The position numbers were made by a program, and so were the translations under genes. 64,000 nt of DNA from Micromonospora zamorensis (GTDB taxonomy: Bacteria; Actinomycetota; Actinomycetes; Mycobacteriales; Micromonosporaceae): assembly GCF_900090275.1 (NCBI RefSeq), contig NZ_LT607755.1, positions 3,410,001-3,474,000 of the forward strand, given 5' to 3'. This document shows, piece by piece, positions 35,917 to 45,610 of the stretch (the first letter of the stretch is position 1; every line of letters begins with the position of its first letter). The notes under the pieces were generated by a model, which was not told where the DNA came from, made no database searches, and saw only the letters and a list, made by a program, of their open reading frames with translations.

Positions 35917-36537
35917 GTGACCGACACCGACCAAGCCGCGCCCGGGCGTCGCGACCGCAAGAAGGCGCAGACGCGGGCCGCGCTGACCGCCGCCGCGCTG
36001 CGGCTGGTCGCCGAACGCGGCCTGGAGCACGTGACGGTGGAGGAGATCAGCGAGGCCGCGGACGTGTCCTCGCGGACCTTCTTCAACTACTTCACCTGCA
36101 AGGACGAGGCACTCACCGACGATCCGGCGCTCGACGGCAACCCGGTCGTGGCGCGTCTGGCGGCCGCCCCTGCGCAGGTGCCGACGTTGCAGGCCGTCCG
36201 ACTGGCCCTCGACGAGGCGATCGACACGATCCAGGCCGACCGGGAGTTGTGGCGGCTGCGGCTGGCGGTCATCACCCAGAACCCCGCGCTGCTGCCCCGG
36301 CTGGTGTCCGGCAACATCGCGACGGAGCGAGCCATGGTCTCGGTCATCGCCACCCGCCTCGGCGTAGGTGCTGACCACGGCCTCCCGCCGCTCATCACCG
36401 CTGTCACCAGTGCTGCCTTCCACACCGCGATGCTGCGCTGGTCCGCCGGCGACGACACCCGCCCCCTGCGCGACTACGTGGACGAGGCGTTCGCCGCTAT
36501 CGCCGCCGGGCTGCCGGATCCGCCGTTCCCCTCCTGA
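35917..36537 (+). CDS. TetR-family regulator of the adjacent MFS exporter
   Basis: 206 residues from GTG 35917; upstream in-frame codons belong to the hydrolase region and lie before the promoter. The helix-turn-helix reads ISEAADVSSRTFFNYFTCKDEAL, a variant common in TetR regulators of DHA2 exporters. A helical ligand domain follows. It is 73 bases upstream of the MFS gene on the same strand, so it probably controls drug-inducible efflux and its own synthesis. Confidence 0.88.
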   Translation: MTDTDQAAPGRRDRKKAQTRAALTAAALRLVAERGLEHVTVEEISEAADVSSRTFFNYFTCKDEALTDDPALDGNPVVARLAAAPAQVPTLQAVRLALDEAIDTIQADRELWRLRLAVITQNPALLPRLVSGNIATERAMVSVIATRLGVGADHGLPPLITAVTSAAFHTAMLRWSAGDDTRPLRDYVDEAFAAIAAGLPDPPFPS

Positions 36538-36610
36538 CCCGCCACTGCCCGCCCCGCCGCACCAGCTGCGGGGCCAGCCATCCCGCCACAAACCCGCCAA
36601 GGGAGCGTCA

Positions 36611-38191
36611 ATGACCACCACCGTCCCGCCCGCCGACACCGCCGAGGTCGGCACGCGCATGTCGCGTCGGGAGGTTCTCCAGGCCCTTTCCGGCCTGATG
36701 GTCGGCATGTTCGTGTCCATCCTCGCCTCCACGGTGGTGGCGAACGCGCTGCCGCGGATCATCGCGGATCTGAACGGCAGCCAGACCGTCTACACGTGGA
36801 TCGTCACCAGCGAACTGCTCGCCATGACGGCGACGGTGCCGCTGTGGGGCAAGATGGCCGACCTGTACAGCAAGAAGCTGCTGATCCAACTCTCGCTGGG
36901 CCTGTTCGTGGTGGGTTCGCTCATCGCGGGCTTCACGCCGAACGTCGAGGTGCTGCTGCTCAGCCGTGTCGTCCAGGGCATCGGCGCCGGCGGCATGACG
37001 GCGCTGGCCACGATCGTCATGGCGGCGATGATCCCTCCCCGTGAGCTGGGCCGCTACGCCGGCATCTTCGGCGCGGTCTTCGGTGTGGGCACCATCGCCG
37101 GTCCGCTGATCGGTGGCCTGCTCGTCGACACGTCGTGGTTGGGCTGGCGGTGGTGCTTCCTGATCGGCGTCCCGTTCAGCATCATCTCCATCGCCCTGCT
37201 CCAGCGCACCCTGCACCTGCCGGTCATCCGCCGCAAGGCAAAGATCGACTGGCTGGGCGCCCTGCTCATCACCTCTGGTGTCTCCACGCTGCTGATCTGG
37301 TCGTCCCTGGCCGGGAACAAGTTCGAGTGGGCCTCCGGCTGGACGGCCCTGATGGTCGTCGGCGGTCTGGTCCTGCTGGCGCTGGCCGTGCTCGTCGAAT
37401 CTCGCGCCGAGGAGCCGATCGTCCCGCTGGGCATCTTCCGCAACCGCACGGTTTCCCTGGCCACGATCGCCAGCGTGCTGGTCGGTGTCGCGCTGTTCGG
37501 CGGCACCGTCTTCCTGTCCCAGTACTTCCAGATCTCGCTGGGCAAGTCACCCACCGTCGCGGGCCTGATGAGCCTTCCGATGATCTTCGGCCTGCTCGTC
37601 TCGTCGACGGTCGCCGGACAGCTCATCACCAAGTACGGCCGGTGGAAGGCATACCTGGTGGCCGGCGCCGCGGTGATGAGCGTCGGGATGCTGCTCCTGG
37701 GCACCATCGACGCCAACACCAGCGTCCTCGTGCTGTCGATCTACATGGCCGTGCTGGGCGTCGGCGTCGGCATGCTCATGCAGAACCTCGTGCTGGCCGC
37801 ACAGAACGACGTACCGGCCCACGAACTCGGCGTCACCACCTCCGTGCTGACGTTCTTCCGCAGCATGGGCGGCGCCATCGGGGTCAGTGCCCTCGGCGCG
37901 GTCCTGGCGAACCGGGTGGCCTCGCTGACCGCCGAGCGGCTCGGCCCGGCGGCGACGGCCGGCGGTGGCTCCGCCGAGGTGCCCGACCTGTCCACCCTGC
38001 CCGAGCCGGTGCTGCGCATCGTGCAGGACGTGTACGGCATCGCCACCGCGGATCTCTTCCTGGTCGGCGCGCCGTTCGCGCTGCTCGCGCTGATCGTCGT
38101 GCTGTTCATCAGGGAGAAGCCGCTGCACACCCTCAGCGGGGAGGAACGACGCGTCCAGGAGGAGGCGGCCGCGAAGGCCGCGATCCACTGA
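36611..38191 (+). CDS. MFS transporter, DHA2 (EmrB/QacA) drug exporter family
   Basis: 526 residues from ATG 36611 with AAGGGAGCG upstream. The 14-span layout of the DHA2 family is suggested by length and hydrophobic segments. Motifs include LASTVVANALPRI (motif D1 position), WIVTSELLAMTATVPLWGKMADLYSKK (motif A), RVVQGIGAGGM (motif B) and GPLIGGLLVD (motif C of exporters). It should export toxic or signalling compounds by proton antiport. The TetR upstream is the likely regulator; substrate unknown. A strong hairpin follows. Confidence 0.9.
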   Translation: MTTTVPPADTAEVGTRMSRREVLQALSGLMVGMFVSILASTVVANALPRIIADLNGSQTVYTWIVTSELLAMTATVPLWGKMADLYSKKLLIQLSLGLFVVGSLIAGFTPNVEVLLLSRVVQGIGAGGMTALATIVMAAMIPPRELGRYAGIFGAVFGVGTIAGPLIGGLLVDTSWLGWRWCFLIGVPFSIISIALLQRTLHLPVIRRKAKIDWLGALLITSGVSTLLIWSSLAGNKFEWASGWTALMVVGGLVLLALAVLVESRAEEPIVPLGIFRNRTVSLATIASVLVGVALFGGTVFLSQYFQISLGKSPTVAGLMSLPMIFGLLVSSTVAGQLITKYGRWKAYLVAGAAVMSVGMLLLGTIDANTSVLVLSIYMAVLGVGVGMLMQNLVLAAQNDVPAHELGVTTSVLTFFRSMGGAIGVSALGAVLANRVASLTAERLGPAATAGGGSAEVPDLSTLPEPVLRIVQDVYGIATADLFLVGAPFALLALIVVLFIREKPLHTLSGEERRVQEEAAAKAAIH

Positions 38192-38208
38192 GCGGTACGA
38201 CAGCAGTC

Positions 38209-38234
38209 GGGGGCGGGCCGGTGGGCCCGCCCCC
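38209..38234 (+). terminator. Terminator hairpin after the DHA2 exporter
   Basis: GGGGGCGGGCC (38209-38219) pairs perfectly with GGCCCGCCCCC (38224-38234) across a 4-base loop, followed by the pyrimidine-rich GTTCTGTTTCC, 17 bases after the stop. Confidence 0.8.
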
Positions 38235-38432
38235 GTTCTGTTTCCACCTCCCGCCGCGTTTTTCGGTAATGACGTGGCGTGAACCAGCCGACACGTAACG
38301 TGAGGTGAAGCCGGTAATCGGCTGACGCCAGACGTGCGCCGGGCCGCCACTGCGGCGGCGCCGCTCGGCCAACTGCCGGGTCGGGACAGCTCGGCAACGT
38401 CGCGGCCTACTCAGCCGCAGGAGGTGTGGACG

Positions 38433-39998
38433 ATGCCCATGCTGTCGGTCTTCGATCCCCGGCACACTGTCGCTCCCCCGGGATACAGCCGCTGGCTGAT
38501 CCCGACCGCGGCACTGGCGGTGCACGTCTGCATCGGCCAGGTCTACGCGACGAGCGTCTACAAGAACTCCCTCATCGCGCACTTCGACACCAGTCAGACG
38601 GCGATCGGCGCGATCTTCAGTATCGCCATCGTCATGCTGGGTTCGTCCGCGGCGGTGGGCGGCCGTTGGGTGGAGCGCAACGGGCCACGCCGAGCGATGT
38701 TCGTCTCGGCGTGCTTCTGGGCCGTCGGGTTCCTGGTCGGCGCGCTCGGCATCGCGACCCAGCAGCTGTGGCTGCTCTACCTCGGGTACGGCGTCATCGG
38801 CGGCATCGGGCTCGGCATCGGCTACATCTCGCCCGTCTCGACCCTGATCAAGTGGTTCCCGGACCGCCCCGGCCTGGCCACCGGTCTGGCCATTATGGGG
38901 TTCGGCGGTGGCGCCCTGGTCGCCGGCCCGCTCGCGCGCCAACTGCTCTCCCTCTACGACTCCGGCTACAACCCCAACAACCCGGCCGCCGTGGCGTCGG
39001 GCAGTGCGCTCGTGGCGCTCTTCGTCACGTTCGGCATCGGGTATTTCGTGATCATGATGTTCGGCCCGTTCAACGTCCGGGTTCCGGCACCGGACTGGCG
39101 GCCCGCCGGGTTCGACCCCGCGACCGTGGCCGCCCGACCTCTGGTGACGACGGCGAGCGTGTCGGCGTCGAACGCCGTGCGTACCCGGTCGTTCTGGTTG
39201 CTGTGGATCGTCCTGTTCTGCAACGTCACCGCGGGCATCGGCATCCTGGAGCAGGCAAGCCCGATGATCCAGGACTTCTTCCGGGACAACGGGACCGCCA
39301 CCACTGTCTCGGTGTCGGCCGCAGCCGGTTTCGTGGGAGTGCTGTCGCTGTTCAACATGGCTGGGCGGTTCGTCTGGTCGACGACGTCCGACCTCATCGG
39401 CCGCAAGCCCATCTACATGATCTACCTCGGCGTCGGCATGGTGCTGTACGTGCTGCTCGCCGTGGCCGGCCACTCCGCGACCGCGGTCTTCGTGCTGATC
39501 GCCGCCGCGATCATCTCCTTCTACGGCGGTGGCTTCGCCACCATGCCCGCCTACCTGCGTGACCTGTTCGGCACCTTCCAGGTCGGGGCCATCCACGGCC
39601 GGATCCTGACCGCCTGGTCGGCCGCAGGTGTCGCCGGCCCGCTGATCGTCAACGGGATCCTCGACACGCAGGGCAAGCCCGGCACCCTCACCGCGGCGGC
39701 GTACCGGCCCGCGCTGTTCACCATGGTCGGCATCCTCGCCATCGGGTTCATCGCGAACCTGCTGGTGCGTTCCGTGCCCGAGCGGTTCCACGAACCGGAC
39801 CGAGGGCCGACCTCGCCCGTGGCGAAGGCGACCGTCACCGAGCCGGTCGCTCTCGGACGGGACAGTCAACCGCCCGCGCCGCCGCGCGTCGGCAGCCAGA
39901 CCGGGCGGCTCTGGTTGTCGTGGCTGCTGGTCGCGGCGCTGCTCGGCTACGGCATCGTCCAGACCGCCATCACCGCCGCGAAGCTGTTCACGGGCTGA
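38433..39998 (+). CDS. OFA-family MFS antiporter (oxalate/formate type)
   Basis: 521 residues from ATG 38433 with a full AGGAGGTG ribosome-binding site 6 bases upstream. Twelve membrane spans, with OFA features: SRWLIPTAALAVHVCIGQVYATSV at the start, FSIAIVMLGSSAAVGG, and GFGGGALVAGPLA. The long cytoplasmic insert after span six and FYGGGFATMPAYLRD are also typical. Family members exchange oxalate for formate or carry other monocarboxylates. The formate dehydrogenase operon lies directly beyond a shared terminator, so formate or oxalate transport is an attractive inference. It is alone in its transcript, with a 240-base upstream region containing no other gene. Confidence 0.85.
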   Translation: MPMLSVFDPRHTVAPPGYSRWLIPTAALAVHVCIGQVYATSVYKNSLIAHFDTSQTAIGAIFSIAIVMLGSSAAVGGRWVERNGPRRAMFVSACFWAVGFLVGALGIATQQLWLLYLGYGVIGGIGLGIGYISPVSTLIKWFPDRPGLATGLAIMGFGGGALVAGPLARQLLSLYDSGYNPNNPAAVASGSALVALFVTFGIGYFVIMMFGPFNVRVPAPDWRPAGFDPATVAARPLVTTASVSASNAVRTRSFWLLWIVLFCNVTAGIGILEQASPMIQDFFRDNGTATTVSVSAAAGFVGVLSLFNMAGRFVWSTTSDLIGRKPIYMIYLGVGMVLYVLLAVAGHSATAVFVLIAAAIISFYGGGFATMPAYLRDLFGTFQVGAIHGRILTAWSAAGVAGPLIVNGILDTQGKPGTLTAAAYRPALFTMVGILAIGFIANLLVRSVPERFHEPDRGPTSPVAKATVTEPVALGRDSQPPAPPRVGSQTGRLWLSWLLVAALLGYGIVQTAITAAKLFTG

Positions 39999-40027
39999 CG
40001 TGCGGTGGCCAGACCTCTTGCATCACA

Positions 40028-40062
40028 ACGGAAGGCGCCCCCTTGAAAGGGGCGCCTTCCGT
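40028..40062. terminator. Bidirectional terminator between OFA transporter and NrfD genes
   Basis: ACGGAAGGCGCCCC (40028-40041) pairs perfectly with GGGGCGCCTTCCGT (40049-40062) across a 7-base loop. It sits between convergent genes, 29 bases after one stop and 13 after the other. Confidence 0.85.
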
Positions 40063-40075
40063 ATCGCCGATCCGA

Positions 40076-41146
40076 TCAGAGCTGGGTGGTCGACCGGTTC
40101 TCGTTGAGCCGCTCCCGTTGTGGCACCACCGTGTACTTCGGATCGCGGGCCGACACCCGTCCCGCCTCGAAGACGCCGAACCGGGTGGCGACCGACGATG
40201 CCACGAGGGCGGCGCCGGAGATCGCCGACAGGACCCGGCTGCGTCGGCTGAGCAGGGCGGTGACGGTGCCCACGGCGAGCAGGGCGCGTCCCGCCTTGAC
40301 CAGCCGGCCGCTGCGGCCGTGCTTGTAGGGCTCGCTGGTGAGGCCCTGCCGCTCCAACTGGTGCCCTCCGCCGAACTCGACGGCCGCGGCGGCCAGGGCG
40401 AGTCGTCGCAGTGGGGCGGTCTCCGCGGCCGGTGCCGCGATCAGCCCCACCCCGGACGCAGCGGCGAGCGCGCTGCCGGCGAAAACGAACGGCAGCGACG
40501 GGTAGGCGTCGTGCCAGGACGGCACTGCCGTGTCGGCGAGCAGCACACCGGTGTACGTCGCCAGCGCCGGCGCGGTGGCCGCGGCGGCCAGGCCGGCGAC
40601 GTTGCCGATGGGCGGTGCGATCCGACGGGCGAGGCCGAGCACACCGTGCTGCGGGAGCAGGGGTGCGAGCTCGGCGACCGCGGCCACGCCGGCCAGTGGC
40701 CCGAACGCGGCGAGGATCCAGGTGCCGACCGACATCGGCGAGGTCACCTTGGCCACCCGGAGCATGTGATGGAACCGGGCCGGCCGGCCGAGGTCGTGAA
40801 CCAGCAGGTACGTGCTGGCGGCGACGCCGCCGAGGGCCGTCCAGCGGCCCACCTTGCGCAGCCCCGGTCGTCCGGTCAGTTGGGCGCCCGCGCCGATCAG
40901 CGCACTTCCGGCGGCGAGGCCTCCGGTGAACAGGTAGCCGGCGATGTCGTACTTCCACACCGGCGGCTTCAGGACCGGCCGGCCGTAGTAGGAGGCGAAG
41001 TCGGCCGGCGGCACCGTGAGCTGCTCACCGTCGCCGCCTCGTCTGCGGGGCTGCCGGTGACGCTTCCCGTCGGGCTGATCGAGGCCGGCCTGGAACTCGC
41101 GGAACCGGGCGCCGACCGGCTCGTTCGATGGTGTCTCGTCGGTCAT
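40076..41146 (-). CDS. NrfD/PsrC-type membrane subunit of formate dehydrogenase
   Basis: 356 residues. After a 50-residue hydrophilic N-terminus (PVWKYDIAGYLFTGGLAAGSALIGAG begins the membrane part) come about eight spans including TYLLVHDLGRPARFHHMLRV, the conserved NrfD block. It anchors the complex and passes electrons to menaquinone in place of the cytochrome b subunit FdnI. The start overlaps the iron-sulfur subunit stop by four bases. The C-terminus is Arg-rich and cytoplasmic by prediction. Confidence 0.87.
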   Translation of the reverse strand: MTDETPSNEPVGARFREFQAGLDQPDGKRHRQPRRRGGDGEQLTVPPADFASYYGRPVLKPPVWKYDIAGYLFTGGLAAGSALIGAGAQLTGRPGLRKVGRWTALGGVAASTYLLVHDLGRPARFHHMLRVAKVTSPMSVGTWILAAFGPLAGVAAVAELAPLLPQHGVLGLARRIAPPIGNVAGLAAAATAPALATYTGVLLADTAVPSWHDAYPSLPFVFAGSALAAASGVGLIAAPAAETAPLRRLALAAAAVEFGGGHQLERQGLTSEPYKHGRSGRLVKAGRALLAVGTVTALLSRRSRVLSAISGAALVASSVATRFGVFEAGRVSARDPKYTVVPQRERLNENRSTTQL

Positions 41147-42186
41147 TGCCGCCTACCCAGGAACGCGACCGCCGTGGCGACCGCCATCGTCATCGCCGCC
41201 AGGCCGGCGCGCTTCCACATGGCCGGCAGGTCGCGGGTGGTCACGATCGGGTCCGGTGGCAGCCCGTACACCTCCGGCTCGTCGAGCAGCAGGAAGAACG
41301 CCCCGTCACCACCCACGCCGTCGTTCGGGTCGTGCCCGTACAGGCGGGCCTCCGGCACTCCCTGCTCGTGCAGCTTCGCCACCCGCGTGGCGGCCCGCTC
41401 CCGCAACTCGTCCAGAGCCCCGTACTGGATCGACTCCGTCGGACACGCCTGCGCACACGCCGGCGTCATCCCCGCACCCAACCGGTCGTAGCACAGCGTG
41501 CACTTCCACGCCCGACCGTCGTCCTTGCGCTGATCGATGACGCCGTACGGACACGCGGAGATGCAGTAACCGCAGCCGTTGCAGATGTCCTCCTGCACCA
41601 CCACGGTGCCGAACTCCGTCCGGAACAACGAACCCGTCGGACAGACATCCAGACACGCCGCGTGCGTGCAGTGCTTGCACACGTCAGACATCATCAACCA
41701 GCGGAAATCCGTACGCCCCTCCGCACCCGAGCCACGCCCCGGCGGCTGCGTACCCGGCATCCCCAGAAACTCCGGGCCGCCCGACATGCGGGCGGCCGCT
41801 GCGGGCGAGCCGGTGGGCAGTCCGGGGTCCGTGCCGGTGTCGGTGCTGGTACCCGCGCCGACCGCCGCAGTCACAGGGCTGATCGCCGGGCCGTCCGGGT
41901 CCCCCTCGAACGCCGGAGTCGCCCACCCGGCCGAGCGGGGCTGCTCCACGAACGCGACGTGCCGCCACGAGTTCGCGGTCAGGGCACCCGTGTTGTCGTA
42001 CGACATGCCCAGCAGGTCGAGCCCGCTCTCGGGGACCCCGTTCCACTCCTTGCAGGCCACCTCGCACGCCTTGCAGCCAATGCACACGCTGGTGTCGGTG
42101 AAGAACCCCATCCGCGGCGGCGCGTCCTCGTAGCCGGCGTCCGGCGCGGGGTCCAGCGGCCCGTACAGGGCGTTGGCGTGGGGCAT
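41143..42186 (-). CDS. fdnH: Formate dehydrogenase iron-sulfur subunit (four 4Fe-4S ferredoxin-type)
   Basis: 347 residues. Four Cys clusters are visible: CIGCKACEVACKEWN near residue 35, CKHCTHAACLDVCPTGS near 173, CNGCGYCISACPYGV near 207, and CTLCYDRLGAGMTPACAQACP near 233. This is the FdnH/DmsB electron wire between the molybdopterin subunit and the membrane subunit. A Gly/Thr/Ala-rich insert of about 70 residues (PVTAAVGAGTSTDTGTDPG region) between clusters one and two is longer than in E. coli. The C-terminal single membrane span is short (LAAMTMAVATAVAFLG). It lies 3 bases after the catalytic subunit. Confidence 0.92.
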   Translation of the reverse strand: MPHANALYGPLDPAPDAGYEDAPPRMGFFTDTSVCIGCKACEVACKEWNGVPESGLDLLGMSYDNTGALTANSWRHVAFVEQPRSAGWATPAFEGDPDGPAISPVTAAVGAGTSTDTGTDPGLPTGSPAAAARMSGGPEFLGMPGTQPPGRGSGAEGRTDFRWLMMSDVCKHCTHAACLDVCPTGSLFRTEFGTVVVQEDICNGCGYCISACPYGVIDQRKDDGRAWKCTLCYDRLGAGMTPACAQACPTESIQYGALDELRERAATRVAKLHEQGVPEARLYGHDPNDGVGGDGAFFLLLDEPEVYGLPPDPIVTTRDLPAMWKRAGLAAMTMAVATAVAFLGRRQ

Positions 42187-42189
42187 CGG

Positions 42190-45100
42190 TCAGGCCTCCT
42201 GGTCGCTGCTGCTGTCGGCGACGTCGGTCGTGACCATCGGTGGGTAGCGGTGGACGAGGTTCCCCGACCGCCGCCGGTAGTCGACGACGAGGCCCAACAG
42301 GTCCTGTCCTCTGGGGCGCCGTCCGGGCCGGACGTCGCAGGTGCCGACCTTGCTCTCCTGGATCAGGACGTTGGGGTCGAGGGTGATGCCGAACAGGTCG
42401 TTCGCCGAGTCGCCGGTCACCAGGCCCTCGTAGCCGAAGTGGTACGGCAGCCAGACCTGGTGGATGATCCGGCCATCCACGCGCAGCGGCGTGACGCGGT
42501 CGGTCACCAGCACCTTCGCCTCGACGGCCGCGCGGCTGGTGACCAGGTGGGCCCAGCCCAGGTGACTCAACCCTCGCAGGGCCGCCAACTCCGGCGACAC
42601 CTCGACGAACATCTCGGGTTGCAGCTCGGCCAGCGGTGACACCGTCCGGCTCATCCCGCCGGCGGTGTGGTGCTCGGTGAGCCGGCTGACCGTGAACACG
42701 TACGGGAACACCTGGCTGTGCTCCTGCGGCGGGCTCGGGTTGAGCGTGTTGATCGGGTGGGTGTAGACCTTGCGGGTCGGGTTGGCCTGCTGTCGGTAGA
42801 GCGGGTTGCGCACCGGCGACTCGACCGGCTCGTAATGGGTGGGCATAGGTCCGTCCAGGACACCGGTGGGCGCGTACAGCCAGCCCTTGCCGTCGCCCTG
42901 AAGGATGAACGGGTCGTCACCGGCGATGCCCGCCACACCCGAGGCGTCGTGCTCCGGTCGGTAGGACGGCGGTTTGGTCTTTTCGAAGTCCGGCACGTCG
43001 TAGCCGGTCCACTCGCTCTTGTCCGCGTCCCACCAGACGTAGCGTTTGCGCTCACTCCACGGGTTGCCGTCCGGGTCCGCGGACGCACGGTTGTAGAGGA
43101 TGCGCCGGTTCGCCGGCCACGCCCAGCCCCACTCGGGTGCCACCAGGGACTGCTCCGAGCCGGGTTTGCGGCGGGCGGCCTGGTTCACGCCGTCGGCGTA
43201 CACCCCGGTGTAGATCCAGCACCCGCCGACGGTGGAGCCGTCGTCCTTCATCTCGGTGAACGACGCCAACGGACGGCCGGTGGCCACGTCGTACCCGTTG
43301 ATCTCGCGCAGAACCGCCTCGGCGCTCGGCTCGACGGTCGGGCCGTGCGTGGGGTAGTCCCAGGCGAGGTCGAGCAGCGCACGGTCGCGGGGCTTCGTCG
43401 ACGTCGCCAGCCGTTCCCGGATGACGCGCCCGAGGTGGTAGAAGAACCAGAGTTCCGAGCGGGCGTCGCCTGGCGGCTCGACGGCCTTCTCCCGCCACTG
43501 CAACAGGCGCTGCGTCTGGGTGAACGTGCCCTCCTTCTCCACGTGCGAGGCGGCGGGCAGGAAGAACACCTCCGTGCGGCACTCCTCGGGCACGATCTCG
43601 CCGGTCTCGATCTCCGGCGCGTTCTTCCAGAACGTGGCGCTCTCGATCTCGAACAGGTCCCGGACCACGAGCCAGTCGAGGTTGGCCATGCCGAGACGCT
43701 GCGCCCGGCCGTGCGCCGAACCGACAGCCGGGTTCTGCCCGAGCAGGAAATATCCCTTGATCTTGCCGTCGATCATGTCGAGCACCTGCTGGTAGGTGCC
43801 GTGGTCACCGGTCATCCGCGGCAGGTAGCCGTAGCAGTAGTCGTTGTCGGCGGTGGCGGCGTCACCCCAGTACGCCTTGAGCAGGTTGACGCCGTAGGTG
43901 CGGGCGTTGCCCCAGAAGCCCTTCTGCCCCGGGTGCGCGATGCTGTCCACCCACTTGTCCAGGGTCGGGTGATTGGCGTGGTGCGGCATCGGCAGGTAGC
44001 CCGGCAGCAGGTTGAACAGCGTCGGGATGTCGGTGGACCCCTGGATGCTGGCATGCCCGCGCAGGGCCATCACCCCACCACCCGGGCGGCCCACGTTGCC
44101 CAACAGGAGCTGGATGATCGCGCCGGTGCGGATGTACTGCACGCCGACGCTGTGCTGCGTCCAGCCCACCGAGTAGACGAGCATGCCGGTCCGGTCCCGG
44201 CCGGAGTTCTCCGTCCACGCCCGGGCCAACTCCAGGAACTTGTCCTGCGGGACGCCACAGACCCGTTCCACCATCTCCGGGGTGTAGCGGGCGAAGTGCC
44301 GCTTGAGGATCTGGTACACACAGCGCGGGTGCTGCAGCGTCTCGTCACGTTCGGTCTCGCCGCCGACCGGCGCGCCGTGCGACTCGTTCTCCAGCCCGGC
44401 CGCCGTCTCCCGCTGTGTCTCGCTGTCGCGGGTCGTCTGGTTCTGCGAGTGGCCCTCGTACCGCCAGCTGGCCTGGTCGTAGGTGGCGTTGTCGTCGTTG
44501 AAGCCGGAGAAGAGGCCGTGCATGTCCTCGGTGTCGGCGTACTCCTCGGTCACGATCGTCGCGGCGTTGGTGTAGGCGACGACGTACTCCCGGAAGTCCA
44601 GCTCGTTGTCGAGGATGTAGCGCACCACCCCGCCGAGCAGCGCGATGTCCGTGCCCGCCCGGATCGGCAGGTACGAGTCAGCCAGCGCGCTGGTGCGGGT
44701 GAAACGCGGATCGACGTGGAAGACCTTCGCACCCCGGCGCTTGGCCTCCATCACCCACTGGAAACCCACCGGGTGTGCCTCGGCCATGTTCGAACCCTGG
44801 ATGACGATGACGTCGGAGTTCGACAGGTCCTGCTGGTACTGGGTGGCGCCGCCACGACCGAAGCTGGTCCCCAGACCGGGGACGGTGGAGGAGTGTCAAA
44901 TACGGGCCTGGTTCTCGATCTGGAGTGCCCCCATTGCGGTGAACAACTTCTTGATGAGGTAGTTCTCCTCGTTGTCCAGCGTCGCCCCACCCAGGCTGGA
45001 GATGCCCAGCGTCCGGTTGAGCGGTCGACCCTCGGCGTCGACGTCCTCCCAGGTCTCGTCCCGGGCGGCCAGAACCCGATCGGCGATCATGTTCAGCGCC

Positions 45101-45465
45101 GTGTCGAGGTCGAGGTCCTCCCAATCGGTGCCGTACGGCCGGCGGTAGCGGACCTTGGTCTGCCGCAGCGGGCTGGTCACCAGGCTCTTGCTGGCCGAAC
45201 CCTTCGGGCAGAGCCGACCCCGCGAGATCGGGCTGTCCGGGTCGCCCTCGATCTGACTGACCCGCCCGTCCTTGACGAACACCCGCTGACCGCAACCCAC
45301 CGCGCAGTACGGGCACACTGAACGGGCCACGCTGTCGGCGGTTTCCGTGCGAGCCGTGAGCGCGCGGGATCCATCGGACTTCGCCGCGGCACCCCGCCCC
45401 AACGGGTCGGTGCCGGTGAGCTGGCGGTAGACCGGCCAACCCTCGATCCAGCTACGCACCCCCAT
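42190..45465 (-). CDS. fdnG: Selenocysteine-containing formate dehydrogenase catalytic subunit
   Basis: 1091 residues, reading through an in-frame TGA at 44898-44896 as selenocysteine, residue 190. Both sides are in the same frame: ...ENQARI, U, HSSTVPGLGTSFGRG..., exactly where FdnG/FdoG enzymes carry Sec bound to Mo/W. The N-terminal 4Fe-4S motif is CPYCAVGCGQ with a fourth Cys in GRLCPKG. AEAHPVGFQWVMEAKRRG and HPRCVYQILKRH are further blocks. It oxidises formate to CO2 using bis-MGD. The ATG at 45465 has GGAAGG 8 bases upstream; no twin-arginine signal is seen, so the active site is probably cytoplasmic. A SECIS-like hairpin directly follows the TGA. It is the first gene of the fdn operon. 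Confidence 0.93.
44867..44898 (-). promoter_or_regulatory. UGA selenocysteine codon with SECIS-like hairpin
   Basis: The UGA is at 44898-44896. Twelve bases later the mRNA can form GUCCCC (44883-44878), loop GGUCU, GGGGAC (44872-44867). A GGUCU-type apical loop at this distance matches the known E. coli fdhF element recognised by SelB. The selABC genes are not in the window. Confidence 0.8.
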
Positions 45466-45554
45466 TGCCGCACCTTCCCGACCAAGCACGCCAAATATGA
45501 ACACTCTGACGTTAGATGAGGTGCCGGTCCGGTCGCAGCGGGATCACCAACAGT

Positions 45555-45596
45555 CATGCCTCCCCCGGCCTGATCGTGCGGGCCGGGAGAGGCATG
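45555..45596 (-). terminator. Terminator hairpin after the PrsW-type gene
   Basis: CATGCCTCCCCCGGCC (45555-45570) pairs with GGCCGGGAGAGGCATG (45581-45596) with one mismatch, around a 10-base loop, 15 bases after the prsW stop. Confidence 0.75.
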
Positions 45597-45610
45597 AAGT
45601 ACGGCGATGG

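Noticed and set aside
44896..44898. Stop codon suggesting that the formate dehydrogenase gene is a pseudogene
   Set aside because: The TGA sits at the conserved selenocysteine position, the frame continues in phase with full conservation, and a SECIS-like hairpin follows.
42667..45321. Long plus-strand open frame of 884 codons over the formate dehydrogenase gene
   Set aside because: Antisense shadow: no recognisable domain, while the minus strand encodes all conserved FdnG motifs.
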